Source: Tamlana flava (GTDB taxonomy: Bacteria; Bacteroidota; Bacteroidia; Flavobacteriales; Flavobacteriaceae). From it: a stretch of 64,000 bases of DNA. Within the stretch, counting starts at the first letter, position 1; each line of letters begins with the position of its first letter. Below, in pieces: positions 53,301-60,910 of this stretch. Below the pieces are notes generated by a model that saw only the letters and a program-made list of their open reading frames with translations, was not told where the DNA came from and ran no database searches. The position numbers were made by a program, and so were the translations under genes. The DNA lies in NCBI RefSeq assembly GCF_041287255.1, contig NZ_JBGGTX010000003.1:620001-684000 (forward strand), written 5' to 3'.

Positions 53301-54054
53301 TTTCATCAATGTTGTTATTAGACTATTGCTAACCATATCTTTAGGTTTGGTGGCCGCATCCTGTTTTAGCAGTAAAGAAGTTAAGGCATCGTTTACCTTA
53401 AATCCCGAATCTTTAAGATACTTGTACGATTCGAATCCAATTGACTGCAATCGAGATAAAGTGGTTTATTTTGAGTTGTTCGACAGCATTCCACTAAACA
53501 ATTATACGCCTTTTAACAAAAAGGGTTGGGGGGCGATTCCTTTAGTGGCCTTTAACCTTTTTTGGCAAAACTATGAAGTGGTTATGGGGCAAGATATGGC
53601 ATTCCCCAATTATCATCAATTCTTTTCAGAATCAATCATTACAGAGAGCCAAAGAACAGGCTGTTTTACCCTAAAAGAAAAACAATCAGAGCACGATACA
53701 TATATCTTAAAGTTGATGATAGACAAATGTGAAACCAAATCAAAATTAACGTCAACATTTGGTTTTATGGTGGGTGGATATACTGCTAGTTCAGGTGATG
53801 GGCACACAGGCAAACCCTCAAATACCGAGTTGATTGTTAATGCAGAACTGCTGCAAAACGGCGTGACAATTTTTGAAAAGGAATATAACCTAATACACCA
53901 CCAACCCTTTTTATCTAAAACATATCAAGCGCCAAATGCCCGAAATACAGATATAGATTTAAAACACAATATGGTAGAATCACTTTCTTTTGCCACCAAA
54001 AATATTATTGAAAACATTATACTGGATATTAATAATACCCTAACCTCTCTCTAG
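53230..54054 (+). CDS. Lipoprotein of unknown function, overlapping start
   Basis: 274 residues if read from ATG 53230. That start overlaps the previous gene by 71 nt and puts the lipobox AASC at Cys45; TTG 53326 gives a standard short lipoprotein signal (LTISLGLVAASC) and is a fair alternative. The mature part is strand-rich with KVVYFELFDSIPLNNYTPFNKKGWGAIPLVAFNLFW. A fragment of its 3' end is duplicated at 54.9-55.1 kb. Confidence 0.65.
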   Translation: MMNWQKQLLNRGREDCAISTGISNFINVVIRLLLTISLGLVAASCFSSKEVKASFTLNPESLRYLYDSNPIDCNRDKVVYFELFDSIPLNNYTPFNKKGWGAIPLVAFNLFWQNYEVVMGQDMAFPNYHQFFSESIITESQRTGCFTLKEKQSEHDTYILKLMIDKCETKSKLTSTFGFMVGGYTASSGDGHTGKPSNTELIVNAELLQNGVTIFEKEYNLIHHQPFLSKTYQAPNARNTDIDLKHNMVESLSFATKNIIENIILDINNTLTSL

Positions 54055-54151
54055 TCTTCAGCTACAAAAATGATTATTAAATAATAGCGCATGTTCATTA
54101 CAGGCACTACCCTTTAAGTGTTTGTCCCCCCAACCGCCTTGTTTGACGAAA
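53881..54151 (+). repeat. Duplicated segment, source copy
   Basis: The last 58 codons of the preceding gene, its 3' flank and operator copy 4 are repeated with few changes at 54916-55185. Confidence 0.85.
54116..54151 (+). promoter_or_regulatory. LytTR-type direct-repeat operator, copy 4
   Basis: Units at 54119 and 54140. TACTTTTA at 54179-54186 is the -7-like element, starting 34 nt after the second unit. It predicts a transcript start near 54191. Confidence 0.65.
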
Positions 54152-54216
54152 TTCAACATTTCCTATATTCCTTTTAATTACTTTTAGATAGACAATTTAT
54201 GATTTTAAAAAATAGC

Positions 54217-54912
54217 ATGAATCGTTTATTCTTAATCATATTACTACCTCTTCTTTGCAATGCCCAAAAAAATTGGAAGGAATACCATGGCGAAATAAAT
54301 TTTAAAGAAATCGTTGAAATTAATGGCCTCATTTATCGCAATGCCGATACGGCATTAGTGTCAGGAAAAGTCATAAAATTCAATAAGAAAAACATAGCAA
54401 AAAAATACTTGCTTGTATCAAAAGGCAAGCCAGATAATATAGGATGGATACCCTTTAAGGATAATATCCAAATGCCCGAAGAATTAGGCTTGGGGTTATT
54501 ATTATCAATCCCAGCCCATGCTTTAGGCAATAATATCCACTACCCTAATGAAGATCCATTTAGTATTAATAGAACTGAAGATTATCTTTCAAAGCAAAAG
54601 GAAAATACTTCGAGAGCATATCATGATATGATGGAAAGGAATGACATGAATGCGCAATATAATGCGGACAAGAAAAAAGCAGATGGTTCCTTTGTGGAAT
54701 ATTACACCAATGGCCTACCAAAAATTAAAGGGAGCTACAAACACGGCAAACTGGAGGGTGCATGGGAGGAATACTACAACAATGGACAATTAAAAACTAA
54801 AGGCAACTATAAAAACGGCAACACGATAGGTGAATGGATGGACTTCAATGAAAACGGTGAACTCCTGAGGAAAAGGCGTTGGAAAGACGGTAAATGGATT
54901 GAGCATGATTAA
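54217..54912 (+). CDS. Exported MORN/YwqK-repeat protein
   Basis: 231 residues from ATG 54217; ATG 54199 is possible but only 8 nt after the predicted transcript start. Signal peptide to about PLLCNAQ. The C-terminal half has MORN-like repeats: GSFVEYYTNGLPKIKGSYKHG, GAWEEYYNNGQLKTKGNYKNG, GEWMDFNENGELLRKRRWKDG. These repeats are found in YwqK-type proteins and bind membranes or partners. Preceded by operator copy 4. Confidence 0.75.
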   Translation: MNRLFLIILLPLLCNAQKNWKEYHGEINFKEIVEINGLIYRNADTALVSGKVIKFNKKNIAKKYLLVSKGKPDNIGWIPFKDNIQMPEELGLGLLLSIPAHALGNNIHYPNEDPFSINRTEDYLSKQKENTSRAYHDMMERNDMNAQYNADKKKADGSFVEYYTNGLPKIKGSYKHGKLEGAWEEYYNNGQLKTKGNYKNGNTIGEWMDFNENGELLRKRRWKDGKWIEHD

Positions 54913-55088
54913 AAAGAATATGACCTAAAACACCACCAACCTTTTTATCTAAAATATATCAAGCTCCAAATGTCCGAAATACAGATATAGATTTAAAACA
55001 CATTATGGTAGAATCACTTTCTTTTGCTACCAAAAATATTATTGAAAACCTTATACTGGATATTAATAATGTCCTATCCTCTCTCTAG
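54913..55088 (+). pseudogene. 3' fragment of the gene at 53230, frameshifted
   Basis: Repeats the last 58 codons of the gene at 53230-54054. One base is missing near 54941 relative to the intact copy (CAACC in place of CAACCC), so the frame shifts; the rest keeps the sequence to the TAG stop at 55086-55088. There is no start or signal. Confidence 0.8.
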
Positions 55089-55185
55089 TCCTCGGCTACA
55101 AAAATGATTATTAAAGAATAGCGCATGTTCATTACAGGCACAACCCTTTAAGTGTTTGACCCCCCAACGGCCTTGTTTGTCGAAA
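54916..55185 (+). repeat. Duplicated segment, second copy
   Basis: About 270 bp matching 53881-54151 with scattered substitutions and one deletion. It brought operator copy 5 to its present place. Confidence 0.85.
55150..55185 (+). promoter_or_regulatory. LytTR-type direct-repeat operator, copy 5
   Basis: Units at 55153 and 55174. A TAAATTCA -7-like element starts at 55213, 34 nt after the second unit. Part of the duplicated segment but still followed by an intact gene at 55267. Confidence 0.6.
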
Positions 55186-55266
55186 TTAAATATTTCGTAT
55201 GTACATTAATCATAAATTCACTTTAATAAATAATCATTTAAACCACTAACTTAAAATTAATTAACC

Positions 55267-55770
55267 ATGAAAAAAATTATTCTTACCACAGTCATTCTAA
55301 CCTGTATCATTACTGCAAATGCTCAAAATTTTGGTTTAAGGGCCGGTGCTGATTTTGCAACTGCCGAGGCAGAAGTCGAGGGATTAAGCGTAAGCGACAA
55401 CGAAACTGGTTTTTATGTTGGGCTTTTTGCAAAACTAAAAATCATAGAGAATTTTAAAATTAGGTCTGAAGCTAATTACATTAACATAAAAGACCTAGAA
55501 CAAATCCAAATTCCAGTATTGGCGGAAGTGGGCATATCAGATAAATTTAATGCTTTAGCCGGACCAAGTTTTGGCTTTTTATTGGATACCGAGGACGAAG
55601 GAAGATCCTTTAATTTTGGTATTGACTTTGGACTATCCTATGACATTACCGAAAAGTTTTTGGTAGAAGCCAGGTATTCGCTCGGGCTATCTAATTTAGT
55701 TGATGATAATATTTATGATATCGCTCTTAAATTACATGGATTATTTATTGGTGTTGGTTACCTGTTTTAA
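55267..55770 (+). CDS. PorT-like outer membrane beta-barrel
   Basis: 167 residues. Signal peptide to ITANAQN. Barrel strands: FGLRAGADFATAEA, TGFYVGLFAKLKIIENFKIRSEANYI, VLAEVGISDKFNALAGPSFGFLL, FNFGIDFGLSYDITEKFLVEARYSLGL, ALKLHGLFIGVGYLF (aromatic C-terminus). Similar to small PorT-family barrels in the Bacteroidota. Preceded by operator copy 5. Confidence 0.82.
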   Translation: MKKIILTTVILTCIITANAQNFGLRAGADFATAEAEVEGLSVSDNETGFYVGLFAKLKIIENFKIRSEANYINIKDLEQIQIPVLAEVGISDKFNALAGPSFGFLLDTEDEGRSFNFGIDFGLSYDITEKFLVEARYSLGLSNLVDDNIYDIALKLHGLFIGVGYLF

Positions 55771-55887
55771 TACCCAACAGGTATTATAAAAATAACGCAC
55801 AGTATTTCAAGTGTTAATTGTAAAAGGCCCCTCTGGAATATATGATCAATTGTTATAATCATGAAAGCAATAACTTTTTTTATATCC

Positions 55888-56496
55888 ATGAAGGGCCTTA
55901 CTTCTATTAAATTGATTACTGGCCTAATCATAGTAAATCTATGCTTTGGGTGCGCTTGTTTTCCAAAAAAACAAGAGACCACTCAGTACCTCAACAAAGG
56001 CAACATTAATGCGCTAAATGGAACCTATGGTATTAAGCCCATATACGCAAGTCAAACGGTAGACTCTACTTCCATGTGGTATTCAGAAAGAAATTTAACC
56101 TCGTATTCAACCTTGTTTAAAGAACTGGATAGCCGCATTATTCAAAAAGAAATTGATATCGAAGAAGGGAAAATGTATGGCATGGGTTTAGAAATATTAA
56201 ACGAAAAAATAATCAAATTAAAATTCATAAAAGAAGATAGCATTGTCAAACAAAAACGGATTGGGTATCGGTTAAAAGATGATGGGTATCTCTATTTAAA
56301 AAATAATAACTTCAAAATGCGTGGTATTCCATATCTACTCGGAGACTTCAATAAAAAAAGAAGCCGAATAACGCTCAATAAAGAGAATAATTTACTTTTT
56401 GAAACTTCCGAATTTAGTAGCGGAGGCCTGTTCTTTCTCAAGGTCTATCCTATCGCCAAAATGAAATATGAAAAAGTATTTGAACGTATAGAATAG
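55888..56496 (+). CDS. Cys-rich lipoprotein, paralog 1 (GCACFPKKQ family)
   Basis: 202 residues from ATG 55888, which aligns with the start of the paralog; an earlier ATG lies at 55861. The signal ends with FGCAC (Cys22 modified, Cys24 following) and then FPKKQ. Conserved body: NALNGTYGI, IGYRLKDDGYLYLKNNNFKMRGIPYLLGDFNKKRSR and LLFETSEFSSGGLF. Function unknown. Probably co-transcribed with the barrel gene before it. Confidence 0.75.
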   Translation: MKGLTSIKLITGLIIVNLCFGCACFPKKQETTQYLNKGNINALNGTYGIKPIYASQTVDSTSMWYSERNLTSYSTLFKELDSRIIQKEIDIEEGKMYGMGLEILNEKIIKLKFIKEDSIVKQKRIGYRLKDDGYLYLKNNNFKMRGIPYLLGDFNKKRSRITLNKENNLLFETSEFSSGGLFFLKVYPIAKMKYEKVFERIE

Positions 56497-56525
56497 CATT
56501 GCTGATCTAGCAAATAATTAAAAAA

Positions 56526-57152
56526 ATGAATAAAGGCAATTACAAAATCTTATTAAGTTGCACCATCCTTTTAAATTTGGTAATGAGCTGTGCCTGTTTT
56601 CCTAAAAAACAGTTCCCTGAAACTTCTCATATCAACGCCAACAATATTAACTTATTGGAAGGAACTTATGCCATGAAAAATTGTTTCCCTGAAGACTCCG
56701 ATGGCATTATTGATATGGGCCTTGACAATGACGAATCAAACCAATATCCTACCTTTTTTCATGAAGTCCATAATGGTTTGTTAGTAAAACCTTTAAAGAT
56801 AAATTCCAAAAAAAATTATACGTTTTCCTTAAAAATTTCAAGTCCCAAACGCATTGAAATTGAATATCTTGAAGACGACCTTATAGTCAGAAAAAAAAAC
56901 ATTCGATATACATTAAAGGAAGACGGTTTTGTTTATATAAAACATAGAAACTTTAAAATAATTGGCATCCCCTATGTATTGGGAGGATTTAATAAAAAAA
57001 GAAGCCGTTTAGCACTAAATGAGGATAATTATTTGCTTTTTGAAACATCTGAATTTACATCTGGAGGTGTGTTTTACGCAGGGTTTATAGCACCGGTAAT
57101 TAATTTTGCCTCCAAGTCAAAATATAAAAAAATATATCAGCGCATTCATTAG
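56526..57152 (+). CDS. Cys-rich lipoprotein, paralog 2 (GCACFPKKQ family)
   Basis: 208 residues with lipobox VMSC (Cys22) and CACFPKKQ. Closely matches paralog 1: YTLKEDGFVYIKHRNFKIIGIPYVLGGFNKKRSR, LLFETSEFTSGGVFYAGF. Starts 29 nt after paralog 1. Tandem duplication. Confidence 0.75.
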   Translation: MNKGNYKILLSCTILLNLVMSCACFPKKQFPETSHINANNINLLEGTYAMKNCFPEDSDGIIDMGLDNDESNQYPTFFHEVHNGLLVKPLKINSKKNYTFSLKISSPKRIEIEYLEDDLIVRKKNIRYTLKEDGFVYIKHRNFKIIGIPYVLGGFNKKRSRLALNEDNYLLFETSEFTSGGVFYAGFIAPVINFASKSKYKKIYQRIH

Positions 57153-57228
57153 ATAAAAAACAATGGCCAAAAGGCATTGATAATGATATTTTACCTAAAA
57201 TTGTTCTGAGCTTGCCACGATTGCCAAT

Positions 57229-57264
57229 AAGTGTTTGCCCTCCGAACCGCCATGTTTGACGAAA
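57229..57264 (+). promoter_or_regulatory. LytTR-type direct-repeat operator, copy 6
   Basis: Units at 57232 and 57253. A TATTTTCG -7-like element starts at 57292, 34 nt after the second unit. The transcript continues through the lipoprotein gene into the LytS and LytTR genes. Confidence 0.65.
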
Positions 57265-57325
57265 TAATTATAAAGATGAAAACCATTAATTTATTTTCGA
57301 TTCAGAATTTTAAAATCTGGAAATC

Positions 57326-58054
57326 ATGAAAACACGTCACCTCTTTATTTTCGCTATCGCGATGCTTATCCTCCATTCCTGTATCATAAAGTCTTTACAC
57401 CCATTTTACACCAAAGATACCCTGTCATTTGATAAACGATTTTTAGGAACATGGAAGGACGACAAGGACCCCAATAATGAATGGATTATTACTTCGGTAA
57501 AAGATTGTTACCAAGAAGAAAGAAAACACGACACCGTACCGCCTTCTTCTAAACAAATAGAAGACTATAATAAAATAAAGGAAGGCTATTACGTTATATT
57601 TAAAGAAAAAGATGAAATAGGCATTTTTTTTGCCATGCCCTTTAAAATAAAAAATCAACTTTTTTTAGACTTTACTACTTTTACTTCAAGTTGTACTTGT
57701 ATTGATCTTTACAGTTATCATAAAGTCACTACACATTCTCTGGTAAAGTTTGATATTTTAGATGATAATAGGGTCTCCATCAAGTGGTTTTCATCTGACA
57801 AAATGAAAAGTTTGTTCGAAAACCATAAAATCAACATCAAGCACGAAAAATACGATTCAAATTATCTGCTAACGGCTTCTCCTGAAGAATTGCAGAAATT
57901 TATAGCCAAATATATGGTTTCCAACGAAACAGATAAATGGAAAACCGATGTAGCCTATAATTTAGAGAGAACTGAAAGCAGTGAAAAATCATTTCAATAC
58001 ATTAAAAAACTGATTAGTGGTGAAGAGAAATTGAAAGGAATTGATTTAAATTAA
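57326..58054 (+). CDS. FYTKD-family lipoprotein, member 5
   Basis: 242 residues with lipobox LHSC (Cys19). Mature start SLHPFYTKDTLSFDKRFLGTWKDD. C-terminal LLTASPEELQKFIAKYM and a member-2-like extension (SFQYIKKLISGEE). It ends 14 nt before the sensor kinase gene, so it leads the kinase/regulator operon. Confidence 0.82.
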   Translation: MKTRHLFIFAIAMLILHSCIIKSLHPFYTKDTLSFDKRFLGTWKDDKDPNNEWIITSVKDCYQEERKHDTVPPSSKQIEDYNKIKEGYYVIFKEKDEIGIFFAMPFKIKNQLFLDFTTFTSSCTCIDLYSYHKVTTHSLVKFDILDDNRVSIKWFSSDKMKSLFENHKINIKHEKYDSNYLLTASPEELQKFIAKYMVSNETDKWKTDVAYNLERTESSEKSFQYIKKLISGEEKLKGIDLN

Positions 58055-58068
58055 AAAATTAAATAGCC

Positions 58069-59121
58069 ATGCCACCCATTAACACATCAAAAATAGACAA
58101 CCATAAGCCCATTCTTTTTAATTTGGTTTTATGGGCCATCTCCTTTGCTATTCTTTTGTATTCCTTTTCTGGAGAGGGTGTGCCCCAACAAATTGATTAT
58201 ATCTATACGGGCTGTTTTTTGGCCACCATTATTGTGCCCGTACTTATCAATCTCTATGTATTGATACCCCAATTTTTAAAACAGGAAAAGTATTTGGTGT
58301 ACTGTCTCCTTTTTATTGCCAACCTCCTGTTATTTACCCAGTTAAATATTTGGTTTTTTACCTATCTTATTGATTACCTGTTTCCTGATTATTATTTTAT
58401 TTCCTACCATTCTGGCACCAAGCTCATTACGCTTTTCAGCATCTTTTTGGTGGGCACCACTTTAATCAAGCTATCGGTGGATTGGATATATTACAACCAA
58501 AATGAAAACAGATTGTTAAAGCTCAGGAACCAACAGATTGAAACCCAATTGGCCTTATTGCGCTCGCAAATCAACCCGCATTTTTTGTTTAACTCTCTAA
58601 ACGTGATATATTCATTAGCTATTGAAAACAAAGCTGAAACCCAGCATGCCATTGTGCAACTATCGGATATTTTACGCTATGTTATTTACGATTCTGGCAC
58701 CGAACGTGTGGCATTAAAAGAGGAAGTCACATTGTTGAAAAACTATATAGAATTCCATCAGTTCCGTCACCAAAATACCGACAATATAAAATTCCATTGC
58801 TCCATTGACGACGAGCAATATCAAATTTACCCCATGCTTATGCTGCCCTTATTGGAAAACAGTTTTAAATATGGGCTAAAGAGCGATATTGAAAACCCTT
58901 ACATCCATATCGATTTAACCCTAAAGAATAAAAACTTTATCTTTAGTATTGAGAACAACTATTCCGAAATCCATTTGGAAAACATCAACCATTCTGGTGT
59001 AGGCATAGAGAATATTAAGAAAAACTTGGGCATTGTGTATCCAAAAGAGCATCAATTTGAAATTGATAAAACCGATGACACGTTCAGGGTCACCTTAAAA
59101 TTAGTACATCATGAAAATTAA
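58069..59121 (+). CDS. LytS-type sensor histidine kinase
   Basis: 350 residues. Four hydrophobic segments at the N-terminus (about 18-140), then the LytS/His_kinase region ALLRSQINPHFLFNSLNVIYSLA with His in NPHFLFN, followed by the HATPase part LMLPLLENSFKYGL and GVGIENIKKNLGIVY. No large sensor domain: the signal is probably read in the membrane. Overlaps the regulator gene by 11 nt. Confidence 0.92.
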   Translation: MPPINTSKIDNHKPILFNLVLWAISFAILLYSFSGEGVPQQIDYIYTGCFLATIIVPVLINLYVLIPQFLKQEKYLVYCLLFIANLLLFTQLNIWFFTYLIDYLFPDYYFISYHSGTKLITLFSIFLVGTTLIKLSVDWIYYNQNENRLLKLRNQQIETQLALLRSQINPHFLFNSLNVIYSLAIENKAETQHAIVQLSDILRYVIYDSGTERVALKEEVTLLKNYIEFHQFRHQNTDNIKFHCSIDDEQYQIYPMLMLPLLENSFKYGLKSDIENPYIHIDLTLKNKNFIFSIENNYSEIHLENINHSGVGIENIKKNLGIVYPKEHQFEIDKTDDTFRVTLKLVHHEN

Positions 59122-59815
59122 TTGCTTGATCATAGACGATGAGCCTTCCTCACAAGTGGTCCTTAAAAAATTTGTGGGCGATGTTGATTTTTTGGAGCTC
59201 GTTAAGGTTTGCAACAACGCCATTGATGCACTGCAGGTATTAAAGCAAGACCAAAGCATCGATTTACTTTTTCTTGATGTCAATATGCCAAAAATATCAG
59301 GGCTCACCTTTTACAAATCCCTGCAAAACCCACCAGAGGTCATTTTTACTACAGCCTACCCTCAATATGCCGTTGATGGTTTTGAGGTTAATGCCATAGA
59401 TTATCTGTTAAAGCCCTTTTCTTTTGAGCGGTTTTTTATGGCCGCTAATAAAGTATTTGAAAAAAAATACAATAATGGCAACCAAACAGGTATTGACCAA
59501 TTTATCTTTATTAAGTCCAATAAGACCCTTCACAAAATAAATTTCGAGAACATTTTATACATAGAAGCCTATGGCGATTATGTTAAAGTGCATTTAGCAA
59601 ATGAATTCATTCTTACCAATGCCACGTTTACCTCTCTCCTTGAATCCTTACCTGAGCATTTATTCATTAGGACGCACAAATCGTTTGCCATCAATTTTAA
59701 ACAATTGAACAGCATCAGTGGCAACCAAATCACTATAAAACATCATAAAATCCCCATTGGGCAAACTTATAAAACGGAATTTTTAAATTTTATAAATAAT
59801 ACCAATACCAAATGA
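59111..59815 (+). CDS. LytTR-family response regulator
   Basis: 234 residues. Receiver with LIIDDEPSS, phospho-Asp in LLFLDVNMPKISG, FTTAYPQYAVDGF and LLKPFS. The LytTR DNA-binding domain has SNKTLHKINFENILYIEAYGDYVKVHL and FIRTHKSFAINFKQLNSISGNQITIKHHKIPIGQTYK, all typical. LytTR proteins bind direct repeats about 21 bp apart. Six such repeats lie upstream (copies 1-6). Confidence 0.94.
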   Translation: MKINCLIIDDEPSSQVVLKKFVGDVDFLELVKVCNNAIDALQVLKQDQSIDLLFLDVNMPKISGLTFYKSLQNPPEVIFTTAYPQYAVDGFEVNAIDYLLKPFSFERFFMAANKVFEKKYNNGNQTGIDQFIFIKSNKTLHKINFENILYIEAYGDYVKVHLANEFILTNATFTSLLESLPEHLFIRTHKSFAINFKQLNSISGNQITIKHHKIPIGQTYKTEFLNFINNTNTK

Positions 59816-59837
59816 AATGGACATCCTAAAATTACTC

Positions 59838-60695
59838 TTAAAAGAACACCCCAACCCCAACCGAAACCATAGAAAAGTTTTGATTGCCGATTCTTAAGTG
59901 CTCATAGCCACCCGTGAATTTGTACCTATCCACATGGTAATTTAGCAATCCGTTAAATTTATTGATGGTCTCAGTGTTAATGAAAGTTTGGTTAAAATTA
60001 ATCTCCAAACTCAAGGGTTTGGAAAAAAACAATTCAGAACCCAATCCATAAGCAAATCCAAACTGATTGACATTACCTGCAACATAGGATGTTCCAACAC
60101 CCCATTTTACATCAAATTTTTGTGTGCGCACACGATGGTATTGTGCCAGTAAACTAAAAATGGCCAAGTTATCTTTTCCAAAATTGGGATTGTCTTCCCA
60201 TAGTTGCATATAGTCTACTTCTACACCCAAACGTTTAAGAAAGCGCATATCCAAATTTAAATGCATCCCCTTTAAATTATTATTTTCGGAGATGTAGCGA
60301 CTTGAAATACCTGCCCTAAAAAAACTTGTTTCTTCGGTTTCCAAGTCATAAGTATAATTGCCTTTATTCGCGCTGTAATAGGGGTATTTTGTAAGCCCAG
60401 CCAAACTAGAATTACTTTCAAATTCAGAAGGAGATTCAATAAGTGTGTAATAACTGACTGCCAAAACCGCTTCCGCGACATAATAGGCAATAGCTGCAAC
60501 AAAAGGATTGTCGTCATCATCAAAACTACTGCTGTTATGTTCAGAGGATGTGCCTCCACGATCCCTCTTTTCGTTTAAGCTATCTTCCGCCCTACCAAGC
60601 TTGGATTGGGCAAAACCAATTTGAGCCGTCAAAAACATAAATACAATGCAGAGCATTAACGATTTTGTAGGATTGAAGATTATATTGCGATTCAT
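59838..60695 (-). CDS. Exported beta-barrel-like protein
   Basis: 285 residues from ATG 60695; the frame runs on to 60764 but a signal follows the later Met. Signal peptide to about GFAQS. After an acidic low-complexity stretch (REDSLNEKRDRGGTSSEHNSSSFDDDDN) the rest is strand-rich, ending RIGNQNFSMVSVGVGVFF. Probable outer membrane protein. Convergent with the LytTR gene, 22 nt apart. Function unknown. Confidence 0.72.
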   Translation of the reverse strand: MNRNIIFNPTKSLMLCIVFMFLTAQIGFAQSKLGRAEDSLNEKRDRGGTSSEHNSSSFDDDDNPFVAAIAYYVAEAVLAVSYYTLIESPSEFESNSSLAGLTKYPYYSANKGNYTYDLETEETSFFRAGISSRYISENNNLKGMHLNLDMRFLKRLGVEVDYMQLWEDNPNFGKDNLAIFSLLAQYHRVRTQKFDVKWGVGTSYVAGNVNQFGFAYGLGSELFFSKPLSLEINFNQTFINTETINKFNGLLNYHVDRYKFTGGYEHLRIGNQNFSMVSVGVGVFF

Positions 60696-60811
60696 GATAA
60701 CGGCTTTTAAGTTCTGATACAAAATTATTAAGATAGCAATAATATTCTGTCCTAAATAATCCATGGAATAATTATTCGGACATAAAAGGAATCAAACTAC
60801 TATTAGTTGCT

Positions 60812-60840
60812 AAAAAAGCCCTAATCTCCTAGGGCTTTTT
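60812..60840 (-). terminator. Terminator of the T9SS-protein operon
   Basis: AAAAAGCCCT (60813-60822) pairs with AGGGCTTTTT (60831-60840), loop of 8 nt. T-rich on the minus strand after the stem. It lies 70 nt past the stop at 60911. Confidence 0.75.
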
Positions 60841-60910
60841 GCCATTTCGCATTACGAAATAAATTTCCAACTAATAACCGTTTTCTGTAAAAGGAATATA
60901 TATTTACCTT

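Noticed and set aside
47501..57264. Six TGTTTG-pair motifs as ordinary -33 promoter elements or mobile-element ends
   Set aside because: The distance to the -7 element (34-35 nt) is too long for a -33/-7 pair, there is no transposase, and the copies sit only upstream of genes.
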